A DNA stretch of 64,000 nt from Sphingobacteriales bacterium 46-32. Its GTDB lineage: Bacteria; Bacteroidota; Bacteroidia; Chitinophagales; Chitinophagaceae. Shown here in pieces: positions 1 through 8,787 of this stretch; the stretch's first letter is position 1, and each line of letters starts with the position of its first letter. The stretch is from NCBI GenBank assembly GCA_001898485.1, contig MKTY01000027.1, positions 1-64,000 of the forward strand, in the 5' to 3' direction. The position numbers were made by a program, and so were the translations under genes. The notes beneath the pieces were generated by a model. That model was given only the letters and a program-made list of their open reading frames with translations, ran no database searches and was not told where the DNA came from.

Positions 1-235
1 AGATAGTAGAGAATAATGCCCTTTACCTTCTACCTCTAACCATCCACCTTTTTAAGATCAATGACCTGCAATCGGTGATCCAGGCTTCCAAAACATAGGA
101 CCTGGGCATTCCTTTGCAGTATGAGAATATGAGGAGCTAGTGAAGAAGGCGAAAGGAAGAAGGTAGAAGGAGGAAGGTAGATGGTAGAGAATAATGCCCT
201 TTACCTTCTACCTCTAACCATCCACCTTTTTTTTG
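1..235. repeat. AAGGTAGA-type arms with a 52-bp direct duplication
   Basis: No gene is seen in positions 1-326. Bases 1-52 recur at 180-231 with one mismatch (agatagtag versus agatggtag). Each copy contains a C-rich arm (ccctttaccttctacc). A G-rich arm at about 143-189 (gaaggtagaaggagg type) faces the C-rich arm at 197-232, so the two can pair. The second C-rich arm runs into the T-tract that forms the -33 element of the next gene. Confidence 0.75.
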
Positions 236-263
236 GAATTTCCGCTTTTCGAAGCTACCTTTG
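232..263 (+). promoter_or_regulatory. Bacteroidota-type promoter of the bL31 gene
   Basis: TTTG at 232-235 is followed by a 20-bp spacer and TACCTTTG at 256-263. This fits the Bacteroidota -33/-7 consensus (TTTG, then TAnnTTTG). The leader would be about 55 nt and contains a 6-bp hairpin, GTACGG 288-293 pairing with CCGTAC 300-305. The hairpin could have a regulatory role, but this is not shown. Confidence 0.65.
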
Positions 264-326
264 CCCACTTAATTTTTACAAAACTCTGTACGGCAAAATC
301 CGTACAACCTTTAAAATCAGGGAATT

Positions 327-578
327 ATGAAAAAAGGTCTCCATCCTGAAAGTTACCGCCTGGTAGTTTTCAAAGACATGAGTAACGGTTATCAGTTTCT
401 GAGCCGCTCTACTGCCGCTACAAAAGAAACTGTAAAGTGGGAAGACGGTAACGAGTATCCGTTGATCAAGCTTGAGATTTCAAGCACATCTCACCCCTTC
501 TTTACCGGTAAAAATGTACTGGTAGATACTGCAGGACGTATCGATAAATTCAAGAAGAAGTACGAGAAGAAAAAATAA
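327..578 (+). CDS. rpmE2: 50S ribosomal protein bL31, type B (zinc-free)
   Basis: This is a small basic protein of the large ribosomal subunit. The 83-residue sequence starts [15 protein letters not shown], has the SHPFFTGK segment typical of type B bL31 and ends in a lysine-rich tail. It contains no cysteine, so the zinc-binding CxxC of the type A paralogue is absent, which defines the zinc-independent form. It stands alone with its own promoter and a strong terminator behind it. Type B forms often replace zinc-binding L31 under zinc limitation, but no zinc-regulator site is recognisable upstream, so it may simply be the only L31. Confidence 0.95.
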   Translation: MKKGLHPESYRLVVFKDMSNGYQFLSRSTAATKETVKWEDGNEYPLIKLEISSTSHPFFTGKNVLVDTAGRIDKFKKKYEKKK

Positions 579-644
579 TTACTTAGCTTTAGAGCTGACT
601 CTGAGCTCAGGCAAAGAGTTTTGTTTTTCATGGCTATACTTTAC

Positions 645-678
645 GACCCCCTGATTCCTCAGGGGGTCATTTTTATTT
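645..678 (+). terminator. Rho-independent terminator after bL31
   Basis: GACCCCCTGA at 645-654 pairs perfectly with TCAGGGGGTC at 659-668 around a TTCC loop. The stem is followed by ATTTTTATTTT. Confidence 0.9.
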
Positions 679-769
679 TACAGCTGCACATCGGCTTCAG
701 GGCAAGGCCATTCAACGGTTTTCGAGTATCTTTCCTCTCAAAATCAGCAGACCCGTAGTGGTCAGTATC

Positions 770-1948
770 ATGAACAGAATTCTGTTTACCGAAGAGTTTT
801 GTCAGCCTGAAAACCTGTATCCTTTTACGCTGACACGCCAGATCCAGGATATCCGTGTAGGTATACTCACTATCCGCGAAAAGTGGGAACGGATGCTGGA
901 ACTTCCATCTTTTGACCGTCGCGAAAATGATTATAAGGACCTCGGCCGTGCTATGGACATCGATGAATGTGTGCAGGACGGTGATTGTTTTATGATTCAT
1001 GGCAATCTGCTACCTACTCCTGCACTCGTAAAGGCCACCAAAGCACTCAAAGCCGGTCAGTTTCTTTCCGCTTCCGGCGATGCTATTGTTTACCGCATCA
1101 GTAAAAAAGAAGTAAGAGATAAAAATCAGGTCAGGGTATCTGGCGCTGTACCATTTGAAGGGGAAGTAAAAACCATTCGTTATCCCTGGCATATATTTCA
1201 GCTAAATGATTGGGCGCTGCGACAGGATTTTACATTACTTACCCGTGGCCGCAAATCGCAGGCTGTACCGCGCGGCACCAAAACAGGTAATGCCGGCGAT
1301 ATCTTTATTGAAAAGGGCGCGCGTATCAGTCATGCCATACTCAATGCCAGTACGGGACCCATTTATATTGGCCGAGATGCCGAAGTAATGGAAGGCAGCC
1401 TGATACGTGGTCCATTTGCGCTGGGACAGGGGGGATGTGTAAAGATGGGCGCCCGTATATACGGCGCCACATCTGCCGGCCCATACAGCATACTGGCCGG
1501 TGAGGTAAAAAATTCTGTGATCTTCGGCTATTCCAATAAGGCGCATGACGGGTATATGGGCGACTCTGTAATTGGTGAATGGTGCAACTGGGGAGCAGGC
1601 ACTACCAACTCCAATCTGAAAAACAATGCCGGCATAGTACGTGTATGGACACCCGGCGGAGAAATAGAAGCCGGCCTCAAATGCGGCGTGCTGATGGGTG
1701 ACTACTCACGTGCCAGTATCAATACAGCAATCAATACCGGAACAGTCGTTGGTGTATGCTGCCATGTATCGGGAGCCGGTCTTACACCCAAATACATTCC
1801 TAATTTTTCCTGGGGCAGTGAAGGGGTGAAAAGGTATGAATGGGAGAAGGCATTGCAGGATATAGCAGGATGGAAGAAGCTGAAAAACGAGTCGCTCACC
1901 GACGAGGAAAAAAGTATATTGAAGTATATCTTTGATCACCTGACCTGA
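770..1948 (+). CDS. GlmU-like sugar nucleotidyltransferase/acyltransferase family protein
   Basis: The 393-residue protein belongs to the GlmU-like family common in Bacteroidota. The first part (about 1-170) is a divergent nucleotidyltransferase-like region opening with MNRILFTEEF and RVGILTIREKW. The second part (about 180-340) is rich in GA, GxxI and IG-type hexapeptide turns, indicating a left-handed beta-helix acyltransferase domain. The start is placed at ATG 770, because an in-frame GTG at 758 would add only four poorly conserved residues. The substrate cannot be read from sequence; true GlmU makes UDP-GlcNAc, but the classic N-terminal pyrophosphorylase motif is not obvious here. Triose-phosphate isomerase follows 47 bp downstream and may be co-transcribed. 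Confidence 0.8.
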   Translation: MNRILFTEEFCQPENLYPFTLTRQIQDIRVGILTIREKWERMLELPSFDRRENDYKDLGRAMDIDECVQDGDCFMIHGNLLPTPALVKATKALKAGQFLSASGDAIVYRISKKEVRDKNQVRVSGAVPFEGEVKTIRYPWHIFQLNDWALRQDFTLLTRGRKSQAVPRGTKTGNAGDIFIEKGARISHAILNASTGPIYIGRDAEVMEGSLIRGPFALGQGGCVKMGARIYGATSAGPYSILAGEVKNSVIFGYSNKAHDGYMGDSVIGEWCNWGAGTTNSNLKNNAGIVRVWTPGGEIEAGLKCGVLMGDYSRASINTAINTGTVVGVCCHVSGAGLTPKYIPNFSWGSEGVKRYEWEKALQDIAGWKKLKNESLTDEEKSILKYIFDHLT

Positions 1949-1995
1949 GCAGCGTGATCGCTATTTTTTAATTAATAAATAAAAGCAACCAACCA

Positions 1996-2757
1996 ATGAG
2001 AAAACAGATTGCGGCGGCAAACTGGAAGATGAACCTGACTTATCAACAGGGAGAAAAATTACTGGATGAAATACTGGCTGCCGATATCGCACTGAAGCCG
2101 CATCAGCTTACCATTTTTGCGGTACCGTTTCCCTACCTGCTCATGACGCGCAGCGAAGTGGCCCAATCACCCAACTATTATGTAGCAGCACAAAACTGTC
2201 ACCATAAGAAATCCGGTGCTTTTACCGGCGAAGTTTCTGCAGAGATGCTTCACTCCCTGGGTGTCAACTATTGCCTTGTAGGGCATAGCGAACGCCGCGA
2301 ATATTTTGCGGAATCCAATGCCACACTGGCTGAGAAAGTAAATAGTTGCCTGGAAAATTATATTACACCTGTTTTTTGCTGTGGCGAACCGCTCGATATC
2401 CGCGAAGCGGGTACACAAAATGACTATGTGGCCCTGCAGCTGAAGGAATCATTGTTTCACCTGCCAGCCGAAAAGATCACTTCTGTTGTGATAGCCTATG
2501 AGCCTATCTGGGCTATCGGCACCGGCAAAACTGCCAGCACAGCCCAGGCACAAGAAATGCATGCTCACTTACGTTCTATACTGGCGGCACAATACGGTAA
2601 GGACATTGCCGATCAGATATCTATCCTTTATGGCGGTAGCGTAAAAGCTGCCAATGCGCAGGAGTTGTTTGCTTCTCCCGATGTGGATGGTGGCCTGGTT
2701 GGCGGAGCCTCGCTGCAGGCGGCAGAGTTTGCTGCCATTATCCGCGCATTAAAGTAA
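1996..2757 (+). CDS. tpiA: triose-phosphate isomerase
   Basis: This cytoplasmic glycolytic enzyme interconverts dihydroxyacetone phosphate and glyceraldehyde 3-phosphate. The 253-residue length is standard. Catalytic Lys11 lies in ANWKMN, the electrophilic His97 in VGHSERREYF and the base Glu169 in AYEPIWAIGTGKT. The phosphate-gripping loops GGSVKAAN and GGLVGGASL are intact. The start codon ATG at 1996 follows an A-rich leader without a Shine-Dalgarno sequence, as is usual in Bacteroidota. The next reading frame begins immediately after its stop. Confidence 0.97.
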   Translation: MRKQIAAANWKMNLTYQQGEKLLDEILAADIALKPHQLTIFAVPFPYLLMTRSEVAQSPNYYVAAQNCHHKKSGAFTGEVSAEMLHSLGVNYCLVGHSERREYFAESNATLAEKVNSCLENYITPVFCCGEPLDIREAGTQNDYVALQLKESLFHLPAEKITSVVIAYEPIWAIGTGKTASTAQAQEMHAHLRSILAAQYGKDIADQISILYGGSVKAANAQELFASPDVDGGLVGGASLQAAEFAAIIRALK

Positions 2758-3174
2758 TTGGCCAAAGCACCTTATTATATCATCTTTACACTCAGGAACC
2801 AGGCAATGCTTGGTTTCCTGAATGTAAGGGTAGTAGTGAATAATAAGGATATCTATCCGCTCACTGCCAAAGAACCTGTACTCATTCCCCTCTATTCCGA
2901 TAGCCCCCGCATTGTGCTTACCGATGGCTATCATATCAGCAAACCATTGCAACTTACTTATAAGCGGCCGGGTTATTTCAATTTCGAAGTGGTATGCGCT
3001 ATTGATGACCTGCAACTGTGGGCCGGCTTCCTGGTTATGGCCGTACTTTATCTGCTGGGTTTTCTGACCGGTTTCTTTTTTCTGAAAATACTCAGCTTTG
3101 CCCCTTTACTGGTACTGCTGTTTTATTATTATGGCCGCAGGCGTAGTTTTCTGCAGCTAAGGCGTGCGAAATAA
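2758..3174 (+). CDS. hypothetical protein with C-terminal membrane hairpin
   Basis: I do not recognise this family. The frame opens at TTG 2758, directly after the tpiA stop (TAA-TTG with no gap), which suggests translational coupling. The first ATG is at 2806 and would remove 16 residues, including the beta-strand-like YYIIFTL. Residues 1-85 look like a soluble beta-rich domain. Residues about 90-130 are strongly hydrophobic (two close membrane passes) and end in the basic GRRRSFLQLRRAK, probably cytoplasmic. It ends 1 bp before the convergent glycosyltransferase gene. Co-transcription with tpiA is likely; function is unknown. Confidence 0.6.
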   Translation: MAKAPYYIIFTLRNQAMLGFLNVRVVVNNKDIYPLTAKEPVLIPLYSDSPRIVLTDGYHISKPLQLTYKRPGYFNFEVVCAIDDLQLWAGFLVMAVLYLLGFLTGFFFLKILSFAPLLVLLFYYYGRRRSFLQLRRAK

Positions 3175-3175
3175 A

Positions 3176-4303
3176 TTAACCGGTAATACCGGAGAAAAGT
3201 AAAGGGAAACGTGGGCGGATGGCTTCAGCGGTAAATAGCCGGGATACTTCCAGCGCCCATTGCTGGTATCGTTCCGCCTGGCGGGGATGCTCATGCAACT
3301 GTATCAGCAAATCCAGTAAGCCCGCACAATCGGTATAGCTGATCACTGAGGACTGAATGAACGGATCAACCGGTAAAGTGGCAGGGACTAGCAGTGGGCG
3401 AGCATGGCGAATGGCATCTGAAAAATTGCCGGAATAAACAGTACTTCCATAACTCTCGGCAGCGCCATCTTCAAGCACTGTATCAAGAACCGAGGGGTGT
3501 AAGATAAACTGCGCTTCCCGGATCAGTTTGTCAAACTGAGGCTGTTCTACATGTTCTTCAAAACAACTTATCTGCGCATACTCTCCGCGGAAGCGGCGAA
3601 AGCGGCTGATCCATTCTGTTCCCCCCTTACCGGGCCCGCCTGCCAGGCTGATGTGCAGGCGTAAACCTGCCAGCTCGGCCTGCTGCAACAGCTGATAGAT
3701 GAAACCATAATCACGCCTCCGTATATCCACACTGCCGGGAACGACCAGGCGCAAAAGGCCGGCAGGAGCGGGTGAATATTTTTCTTCTTCAAAAATACCG
3801 CCCGGTACGGTATGAATTGTGGTAAGTGGGAGGTGCTGCTGTGCAAAGGGGAGCAAAAGCGGCGAGAGTACATTGTATTCAGTAAAACGGGCACGCATCT
3901 TTTTCTTTCCCCATACCCGCACTACCCTGCGTAGATTCAGGCTGAGGGGAGGGGCAATATAACTGCGCAGTGCATGCAGGGTCACCGTCATGCGCAGTGC
4001 CGGCAATTGCTTGCGGAGGCCGGCAAACAGAATGAAATTATCCGATACGGTATTTAGCCAGAGCCAGTCAACCTGCCGGGTTTGAATATACTGCTTTAAC
4101 TGGGCGATAAAATGACGGCGCGATGTGCCGGGAGATTGAATCGTCCACTGAAAACGGCTTGCATCGTCGTGTAACAACCACTGCAACTGGCGGCTGGTCT
4201 GTTCCTCACAGAAAATACTGATCTGGTTGCCGGGCACATCAAAGAGCCTGATCAGGGGATAGGCGGCTTCAAAATGAGTTGTTTCAAAAATGAGGATGTG
4301 CAT
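3176..4303 (-). CDS. glycosyltransferase, GT-B-like
   Basis: The 375-residue protein begins MHILIFETTHFEAA, chosen over an upstream extension of 18 residues because MHILIFET is the expected first beta strand of a GT-B fold. The middle has a strand-loop VVPGSVDIRRRDY, resembling the linker into the C-terminal Rossmann domain. The C-terminal half carries EAQFILHPSV and SYGSTVYSGNFSDAIRHARP, similar to the acceptor/donor E-rich loop of glycosyltransferases. No signal peptide is present, so it probably acts on the cytoplasmic face of the membrane. It diverges from a polysaccharide flippase gene, which supports a role in surface glycan assembly. Donor sugar unknown. Confidence 0.65.
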   Translation of the reverse strand: MHILIFETTHFEAAYPLIRLFDVPGNQISIFCEEQTSRQLQWLLHDDASRFQWTIQSPGTSRRHFIAQLKQYIQTRQVDWLWLNTVSDNFILFAGLRKQLPALRMTVTLHALRSYIAPPLSLNLRRVVRVWGKKKMRARFTEYNVLSPLLLPFAQQHLPLTTIHTVPGGIFEEEKYSPAPAGLLRLVVPGSVDIRRRDYGFIYQLLQQAELAGLRLHISLAGGPGKGGTEWISRFRRFRGEYAQISCFEEHVEQPQFDKLIREAQFILHPSVLDTVLEDGAAESYGSTVYSGNFSDAIRHARPLLVPATLPVDPFIQSSVISYTDCAGLLDLLIQLHEHPRQAERYQQWALEVSRLFTAEAIRPRFPLLFSGITG

Positions 4304-4333
4304 GTGTTGATCCCAAAATGCAGGTAAATATAT

Positions 4334-4367
4334 TATGTTTGTAGCAGAGCCTGCCATAATGCAGGCT
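4334..4367 (+). promoter_or_regulatory. flippase promoter -7 element and leader hairpin
   Basis: TATGTTTG at 4334-4341 matches TAnnTTTG. Transcription would start near 4348, exactly where a 7-bp hairpin begins (AGCCTGC 4348-4354 pairing with GCAGGCT 4361-4367). The hairpin sits nine bases before the TTG start codon and could limit initiation. Confidence 0.45.
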
Positions 4368-4375
4368 GCAATGTT

Positions 4376-5830
4376 TTGGCGAATATCCGGCGCAATCTTG
4401 TTTATAATTTCCTGCTGTCTTTCAGCCAGGTGCTCATGCCCCTGGTGTCGATACCCTATATTTCACGTGTACTGGATCCGGATGGTATAGGACGTGTGGG
4501 ATTTATGGATTCATTTACCTATTATTTTGTGGTGCTGGCCGAAGCTGGCATCATGATGTATGGTATACGCGAAGTAGCGAAACTGCGCGATAGGCCCGCG
4601 GCATTGCAGCAGCTGGTATCGGAGTTGCTTACACTACACCTGCTCACTTCGGCTGTTGTGCTGATTGTTTACCTGGCAGGTGTATGGCTGCTCTGGGAAA
4701 AGATCGGCGATATCCGGTTGCTTATTTTTTCCATATCCTTTCTTGTGGTCAATGCATTTGCCTGCGAATGGTATTTTATCGGTCAGGAACGTTTTGGATA
4801 CATTGCAGCACGCTCCATGCTCATCAGGGTGGCCGGACTGCTGAGTATGTTTCTGCTGATACATGAGCCGGCCGATTATTATATCTACTACGCCATTATT
4901 GCCTGCTCGGCTATGATTGCCGGCATCTGGAATATAGCGATCCTTATCCGGCAAACGGGTTACTCATGGCGAGAGGTACAATTGGTAAAACACCTGCGCC
5001 GGGTATGGGTCACTTACCTCATCAGCCTGCTATACAGTGTACCCCTGATGCTCGATCATGTATTGCTGCGGTTGGTAAGTACAGCAACAGCGGTTGGGTT
5101 TTATTCCTTTTCGGTAAGGGCTGTACGTGTTAGCGCCACACTGGTTACCGATTCTTTTCTTGTTTTCTTTCCACGTATTGTAGCGCTGGGCAGCCAGCAG
5201 GCTATGGATGAAGTGCAGCAGAAATTACGGCTCAATCTTCAGTTTATTCTCCTGCTCGCCTTACCTATGGGTATGGGTTTGTTTCTGCTGGCCGATGATA
5301 TTGCCTTATACTTTTTCGGAAATAAATTTGCCGGCGTGGGATACAACCTGCGCATACTGGCTTTTTTCCCTTTATTAAAAGGCTTCAGTCTTTTTTTGAG
5401 CAACCCGATACTGATTGCTCATCACCGGGAGATTAATTTTTTACGCAATCTGGTCATCAGTACAGGTTTGTTTGTAGTGGCGGCGCTTACTGCAGGATAT
5501 TATGGTGCCGACACAGGCATATGCTGGAGTTTGCTGGGTGCAGAGCTGGTGCTGATAGTACTTAACTACCTATCCGTACGCCGTGAGCTGCCACAATTGC
5601 CAGTGACAGACAGACGTACTTTCCTGCAAGGTCTGGGAGGTGTTCTGTTGTTTATACCGGTAGTACTGCTATTGCGCTACGCAGGTATGGAGGGGTGGGC
5701 TTTTCTGCTGATTGCCGTAGTGGCCTGTAAACTGGTCTATTTTGGATTTTTGATATTTGTGGTACGTAACACATTTGCACAAAGGCTGTGGCAGTTGGGG
5801 CGCTCTCTTTCATTTAAAAGGAATAAATAA
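4376..5830 (+). CDS. polysaccharide (O-antigen-type) flippase, MOP superfamily
   Basis: This is a Wzx-like membrane transporter expected to flip lipid-linked oligosaccharides across the inner membrane. The 484-residue protein has about 12-14 hydrophobic segments and the N-terminal signature NFLLSFSQVLMPLVSIPYISRVL followed by GIGRVGF, typical of the Polysacc_synt family. The frame has no ATG near its 5' end. The TTG at 4376 is the best start, since MANIRRN leads straight into the first helix. It diverges from the glycosyltransferase gene at 4303, sharing a 72-bp intergenic region. It likely belongs to a dispersed surface-polysaccharide locus with the glycosyltransferases at 3176 and 7783. Confidence 0.88.
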   Translation: MANIRRNLVYNFLLSFSQVLMPLVSIPYISRVLDPDGIGRVGFMDSFTYYFVVLAEAGIMMYGIREVAKLRDRPAALQQLVSELLTLHLLTSAVVLIVYLAGVWLLWEKIGDIRLLIFSISFLVVNAFACEWYFIGQERFGYIAARSMLIRVAGLLSMFLLIHEPADYYIYYAIIACSAMIAGIWNIAILIRQTGYSWREVQLVKHLRRVWVTYLISLLYSVPLMLDHVLLRLVSTATAVGFYSFSVRAVRVSATLVTDSFLVFFPRIVALGSQQAMDEVQQKLRLNLQFILLLALPMGMGLFLLADDIALYFFGNKFAGVGYNLRILAFFPLLKGFSLFLSNPILIAHHREINFLRNLVISTGLFVVAALTAGYYGADTGICWSLLGAELVLIVLNYLSVRRELPQLPVTDRRTFLQGLGGVLLFIPVVLLLRYAGMEGWAFLLIAVVACKLVYFGFLIFVVRNTFAQRLWQLGRSLSFKRNK

Positions 5831-5882
5831 AAAGACATGGTAGGGTATCTGGGAGTAAAGTGATCGGTAAACTGTTCTTTAA

Positions 5883-6236
5883 TTATTCTTCTTTTAAAAG
5901 TATTTTTCTCAATCGCCCTTCATTTTCATCGCCCCATTTTCCTAATGCTGCAATAACCGGAATCAGGCTTTTCCCAAATTCTGTAAGGTTGTATTCTACT
6001 TTTGGAGGAACAACGGGATATATAGTTTTCGAAATCAATTCGTGTTCTTCCAGTTCTTTTAATTGCATATTCAGTACACGCCTTGAAGCGTCGGGAATTT
6101 TTCGCTGTAATTCGCTTGGACGCTTATACCCTTCATTAATAAACCACAACAAGCGGATTTTCCATTTACCGTATAAGACTTCACCAATGAGATCCAGTCC
6201 GCAGTTTAGATTGGGCTTTGTTTTTCTTTCATACAT
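5883..6236 (-). CDS. HxlR-family winged-helix transcriptional regulator
   Basis: The 117-residue protein matches the HxlR/DUF24 family: a single winged helix with [28 protein letters not shown], then [19 protein letters not shown] as the recognition region and [17 protein letters not shown] as the wing and dimer helix. The start at 6236 ([18 protein letters not shown]) is standard. A longer frame of 34 residues upstream lacks similarity. Cys12 in NCGLD is at the position of the redox-sensing cysteine of many HxlR proteins. It is divergent from the SDR gene at 6360, which it probably controls. Confidence 0.9.
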   Translation of the reverse strand: MYERKTKPNLNCGLDLIGEVLYGKWKIRLLWFINEGYKRPSELQRKIPDASRRVLNMQLKELEEHELISKTIYPVVPPKVEYNLTEFGKSLIPVIAALGKWGDENEGRLRKILLKEE

Positions 6237-6359
6237 GAACCAAATGTAAACCAATGTACCAGAACAGGCAATATGGGAGTAATTTATCCCTATGTGAATC
6301 GTATTTCCGTACTTGTGAGAGATGCTGGTATAGCTCAATTTTGTACAAAGATTTCAGCA
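6237..6359. promoter_or_regulatory. divergent control region between HxlR and SDR genes
   Basis: The 123-bp gap contains a short direct repeat, ATGTAAACCA at 6244-6253 and ATGTACCA at 6254-6261, next to the regulator start. This is a candidate binding site. No clear -7 element is seen. Confidence 0.3.
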
Positions 6360-7154
6360 ATGGGAACACAATTTGAATTGACAAATGAGCTTTACGGCAA
6401 AACGGCCCTGGTCACAGGCGGTACTAAGGGTACCGGGAAAGCTATTGCAAAAAGGTTATTGTCAGCAGGAGCTACCGTCATTATTTCGGCACGGAACCAA
6501 CCGGAAGAAAGTAAAGATGATCTGCATTTTATTTCTGCTGATCTGAGCGTGCCCGATGGTACAAAAAAACTGGTGGAAGATGTCCTGTCTCGGTTTGGTA
6601 AACTGGATATACTGGTCAACAATCTGGGCGGTTCTGAAACTCCTGCAGGCGGGTTTGCCGTATTGTCTGACAAAGACTGGGAAGCAACACTCCATACAAA
6701 TCTGCTTGCACCAGTCCGGTTGGATCGGGGCTTTTTGCCACAGATGATTGGCCGTGGAAGTGGTGTGATTATCCATATTGCTTCTATTCAGGGCAGGCTG
6801 CCATTGTATGAATCTACACTACCTTATGCAGCTGCAAAAGCGGGACTACTGAATTACAGTAAGAGCCTTTCCAATGAAGTAGCGCCAAAGGGGATACGGG
6901 TATTGACCGTATCTCCTGGCTGGATCATGACGGATGGCGCCAGGAGAATGATGGAGCGCATTTCTAAAAATTCGAACATCTCGGTAGAGGAGGCTACGCA
7001 AAGTGTAATGGATGCCCTTGGAGGTATTCCATACGGCCGGCCGGCACAACCAGAAGAAGTTGCCGAACTGGTCGGCTTCCTGGTTTCTCCCAAAGCCGGT
7101 TATTTAACAGGGGCTGAGTTTGTCATTGACGGAGGTACAATACCGACTATTTAA
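6360..7154 (+). CDS. SDR-family NAD(P)-dependent oxidoreductase
   Basis: This is a cytoplasmic classical short-chain dehydrogenase of 264 residues from ATG 6360 ([18 protein letters not shown]). The nucleotide-binding motif is [11 protein letters not shown], the structural motif NNLGG replaces NNAG, and the catalytic Ser and Tyr/Lys lie in IIHIASIQG and YAAAKAG. The C-terminus has the expected [10 protein letters not shown]. The frame extends 29 residues further upstream to 6273, but that region overlaps the control region and lacks SDR similarity. The neighbouring HxlR regulator and SnoaL-like gene suggest an inducible detoxification module. The substrate is unknown. Confidence 0.92.
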   Translation: MGTQFELTNELYGKTALVTGGTKGTGKAIAKRLLSAGATVIISARNQPEESKDDLHFISADLSVPDGTKKLVEDVLSRFGKLDILVNNLGGSETPAGGFAVLSDKDWEATLHTNLLAPVRLDRGFLPQMIGRGSGVIIHIASIQGRLPLYESTLPYAAAKAGLLNYSKSLSNEVAPKGIRVLTVSPGWIMTDGARRMMERISKNSNISVEEATQSVMDALGGIPYGRPAQPEEVAELVGFLVSPKAGYLTGAEFVIDGGTIPTI

Positions 7155-7235
7155 AAATTTGCTGACCATCTGTGCTGATACATGGAGAGGCCGATGCATT
7201 ATTGTCAAAAATATTAATAACCCAAAAATAAAACA

Positions 7236-7553
7236 ATGAACTTACCAGACATAGTAACAGAGCTGATTAAAGCGCAGAATAATTTTGACAGTCTTGCTTA
7301 TGCCAGCTGTTTTTCTGAAACTGCGATAGTCGTAGATGAAGGGAATACCTATAAAGGAAGAACCGAAATCATGAACTGGATTGACAGAGCCAATCAACAA
7401 TACAGGGCTATAATGAAACCAATTGAGTTTTATGAAGCAGCAAATACTCTCAAAGCTGAAATAACAGGAGATTTTCCTGGCAGCCCGGCTGTATTGAGCT
7501 ATCGTTTCAGTTTTACAGGCGCACTTATACAATCATTAAAAATATCAGGGTAA
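7236..7553 (+). CDS. SnoaL-like / NTF2-like fold protein
   Basis: This 105-residue single-domain protein fits the SnoaL-like family of the NTF2 cone fold. It has the N-terminal helix (IVTELIKAQNNFDSLAYASCFSETAIVVDEG), then TYKGRTEIMNWIDRAN, and terminal strands ending LIQSLKISG. Such proteins act as small isomerases, hydrolases or binding proteins. Length and ends are normal, so it is intact. It lies 81 bp behind the SDR gene on the same strand, probably in the same HxlR-controlled unit. No catalytic dyad can be assigned with confidence. Confidence 0.75.
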   Translation: MNLPDIVTELIKAQNNFDSLAYASCFSETAIVVDEGNTYKGRTEIMNWIDRANQQYRAIMKPIEFYEAANTLKAEITGDFPGSPAVLSYRFSFTGALIQSLKISG

Positions 7554-7782
7554 GCCTGGTTGAAATTGATTTTGTTTCTACAGAATTTATCTTGATTTAC
7601 AGGATGATAGGGTTGGCGTAAATGTTCCGTCCCGCCTTGCCCAATCGCTGGCTCCAACAAATTCCCCGTTGCATAAACTACACTTTACAAGCTACTTTTG
7701 ACTTTATTGTTATATTACCTTCCGGAAAGGAAGTATAATTGGTGCTGGATTAAAAAGTACCTTAAAGTGGTTATACAAACGG

Positions 7783-8787
7783 ATGCAAAAAAGTAATACG
7801 TATTATTTGAAACAATATGCCGGTCAAAAATACCGGCATGGAGGCGTGGGGTATAGTGATGCAGAGAAGATTGCGGAAGAGATTGGATTTCGGCCATTGC
7901 AATTGACGGCATCGGGCTGGTTTGTACGTATCCGGCGTTTCTGGCAGGCCTGGCGTATCAGCCAGCGCTTAGTTGCCGGCGACACCTTATTTGTTGTATA
8001 CCCGGTATATGGCCGCATGGATCAGTGGCTGTTGAAAAGGGTAAAGCAAAAAGGTATAAGGTTAATAGCGCTGGTAGCGGATATCGATGGATTAAAAGAT
8101 GCAGATGCCAGACTGCTTCAGCAGGACATACAACTACTCAGCCTGTTTGACGCTTATGTAGTACATAGCGAGGCTATGGAGCAATGGGTGTTAAAGTATG
8201 TAAAGAAAGCACCGGTAGCGCAACTGGAGTTTTTTGATTTTCTGGCACCGGTCAATACTGCCGAGCGCAGGCTGAGCAATCAGGTTGTCTTTGCCGGCAA
8301 CCTCTCCAAGAGCGGATTTCTGGCTCAATTGCGGCATCCTGAGCTGGCATCCCTGCATTTCAGATTATATGGAGTGGGCGTAGAAAAAAACTGGCTGCAA
8401 CCGGCACAGGTAGACTGGGAAGGGCAGTTTGCACCTGCAGAACTGCCGCAGCGTTTGCAGGGATCGTTTGGACTGGTTTGGGATGGAGACTCTGCAAAGG
8501 GAGCAGAAGGCGCGCTGGGCCGGTATATGCAGTATATCAGTCATCATAAATTGTCGTTGTATATACTGGCAGGTATGCCGGTGATAGTATCTGCAGAAGC
8601 CGCTTCGGCCATATTAGTAGAGAAATATGGCATTGGCCTGATCATCGACTCACTGGAGGAACTGCCTGCACAATTAAAAAAGCTTTCCGAAGAAAGCTTT
8701 TCTGTTATGCGAAAAAATATGGAACCACTGGCCAGGCGCATCAGCAGCGGGCAAAACCTGCGGCGGGCGCTGGAGCAGTTACTATAA
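7783..8787 (+). CDS. glycosyltransferase related to beta-1,6-galactofuranosyltransferases / Gtf3
   Basis: The 334-residue protein resembles the WbbI/Gtf3 group of GT-B transferases. It has an N-terminal acceptor domain with GDTLFVVYPVYGRMDQWLLKRVKQKGIRLIALVADIDGL, a linker QVVFAGNLSKSGF opening the donor domain, GLVWDGDS, and YISHHKLSLYILAGMPVIVS near the end. These blocks are characteristic, especially the NLSK and HHKLSLYLAAG-type motifs. It is soluble and probably membrane-peripheral. The convergent gene starts one base after its stop. With the flippase at 4376 it points to extracellular or LPS-like glycan synthesis. UDP-galactofuranose as donor is only a guess. Confidence 0.75.
   Translation: MQKSNTYYLKQYAGQKYRHGGVGYSDAEKIAEEIGFRPLQLTASGWFVRIRRFWQAWRISQRLVAGDTLFVVYPVYGRMDQWLLKRVKQKGIRLIALVADIDGLKDADARLLQQDIQLLSLFDAYVVHSEAMEQWVLKYVKKAPVAQLEFFDFLAPVNTAERRLSNQVVFAGNLSKSGFLAQLRHPELASLHFRLYGVGVEKNWLQPAQVDWEGQFAPAELPQRLQGSFGLVWDGDSAKGAEGALGRYMQYISHHKLSLYILAGMPVIVSAEAASAILVEKYGIGLIIDSLEELPAQLKKLSEESFSVMRKNMEPLARRISSGQNLRRALEQLL

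Noticed and set aside
4371-4382. ATG at 4371 as flippase start
   Set aside because: It is in a different frame from the flippase; TTG 4376 is the only close start in the right frame.
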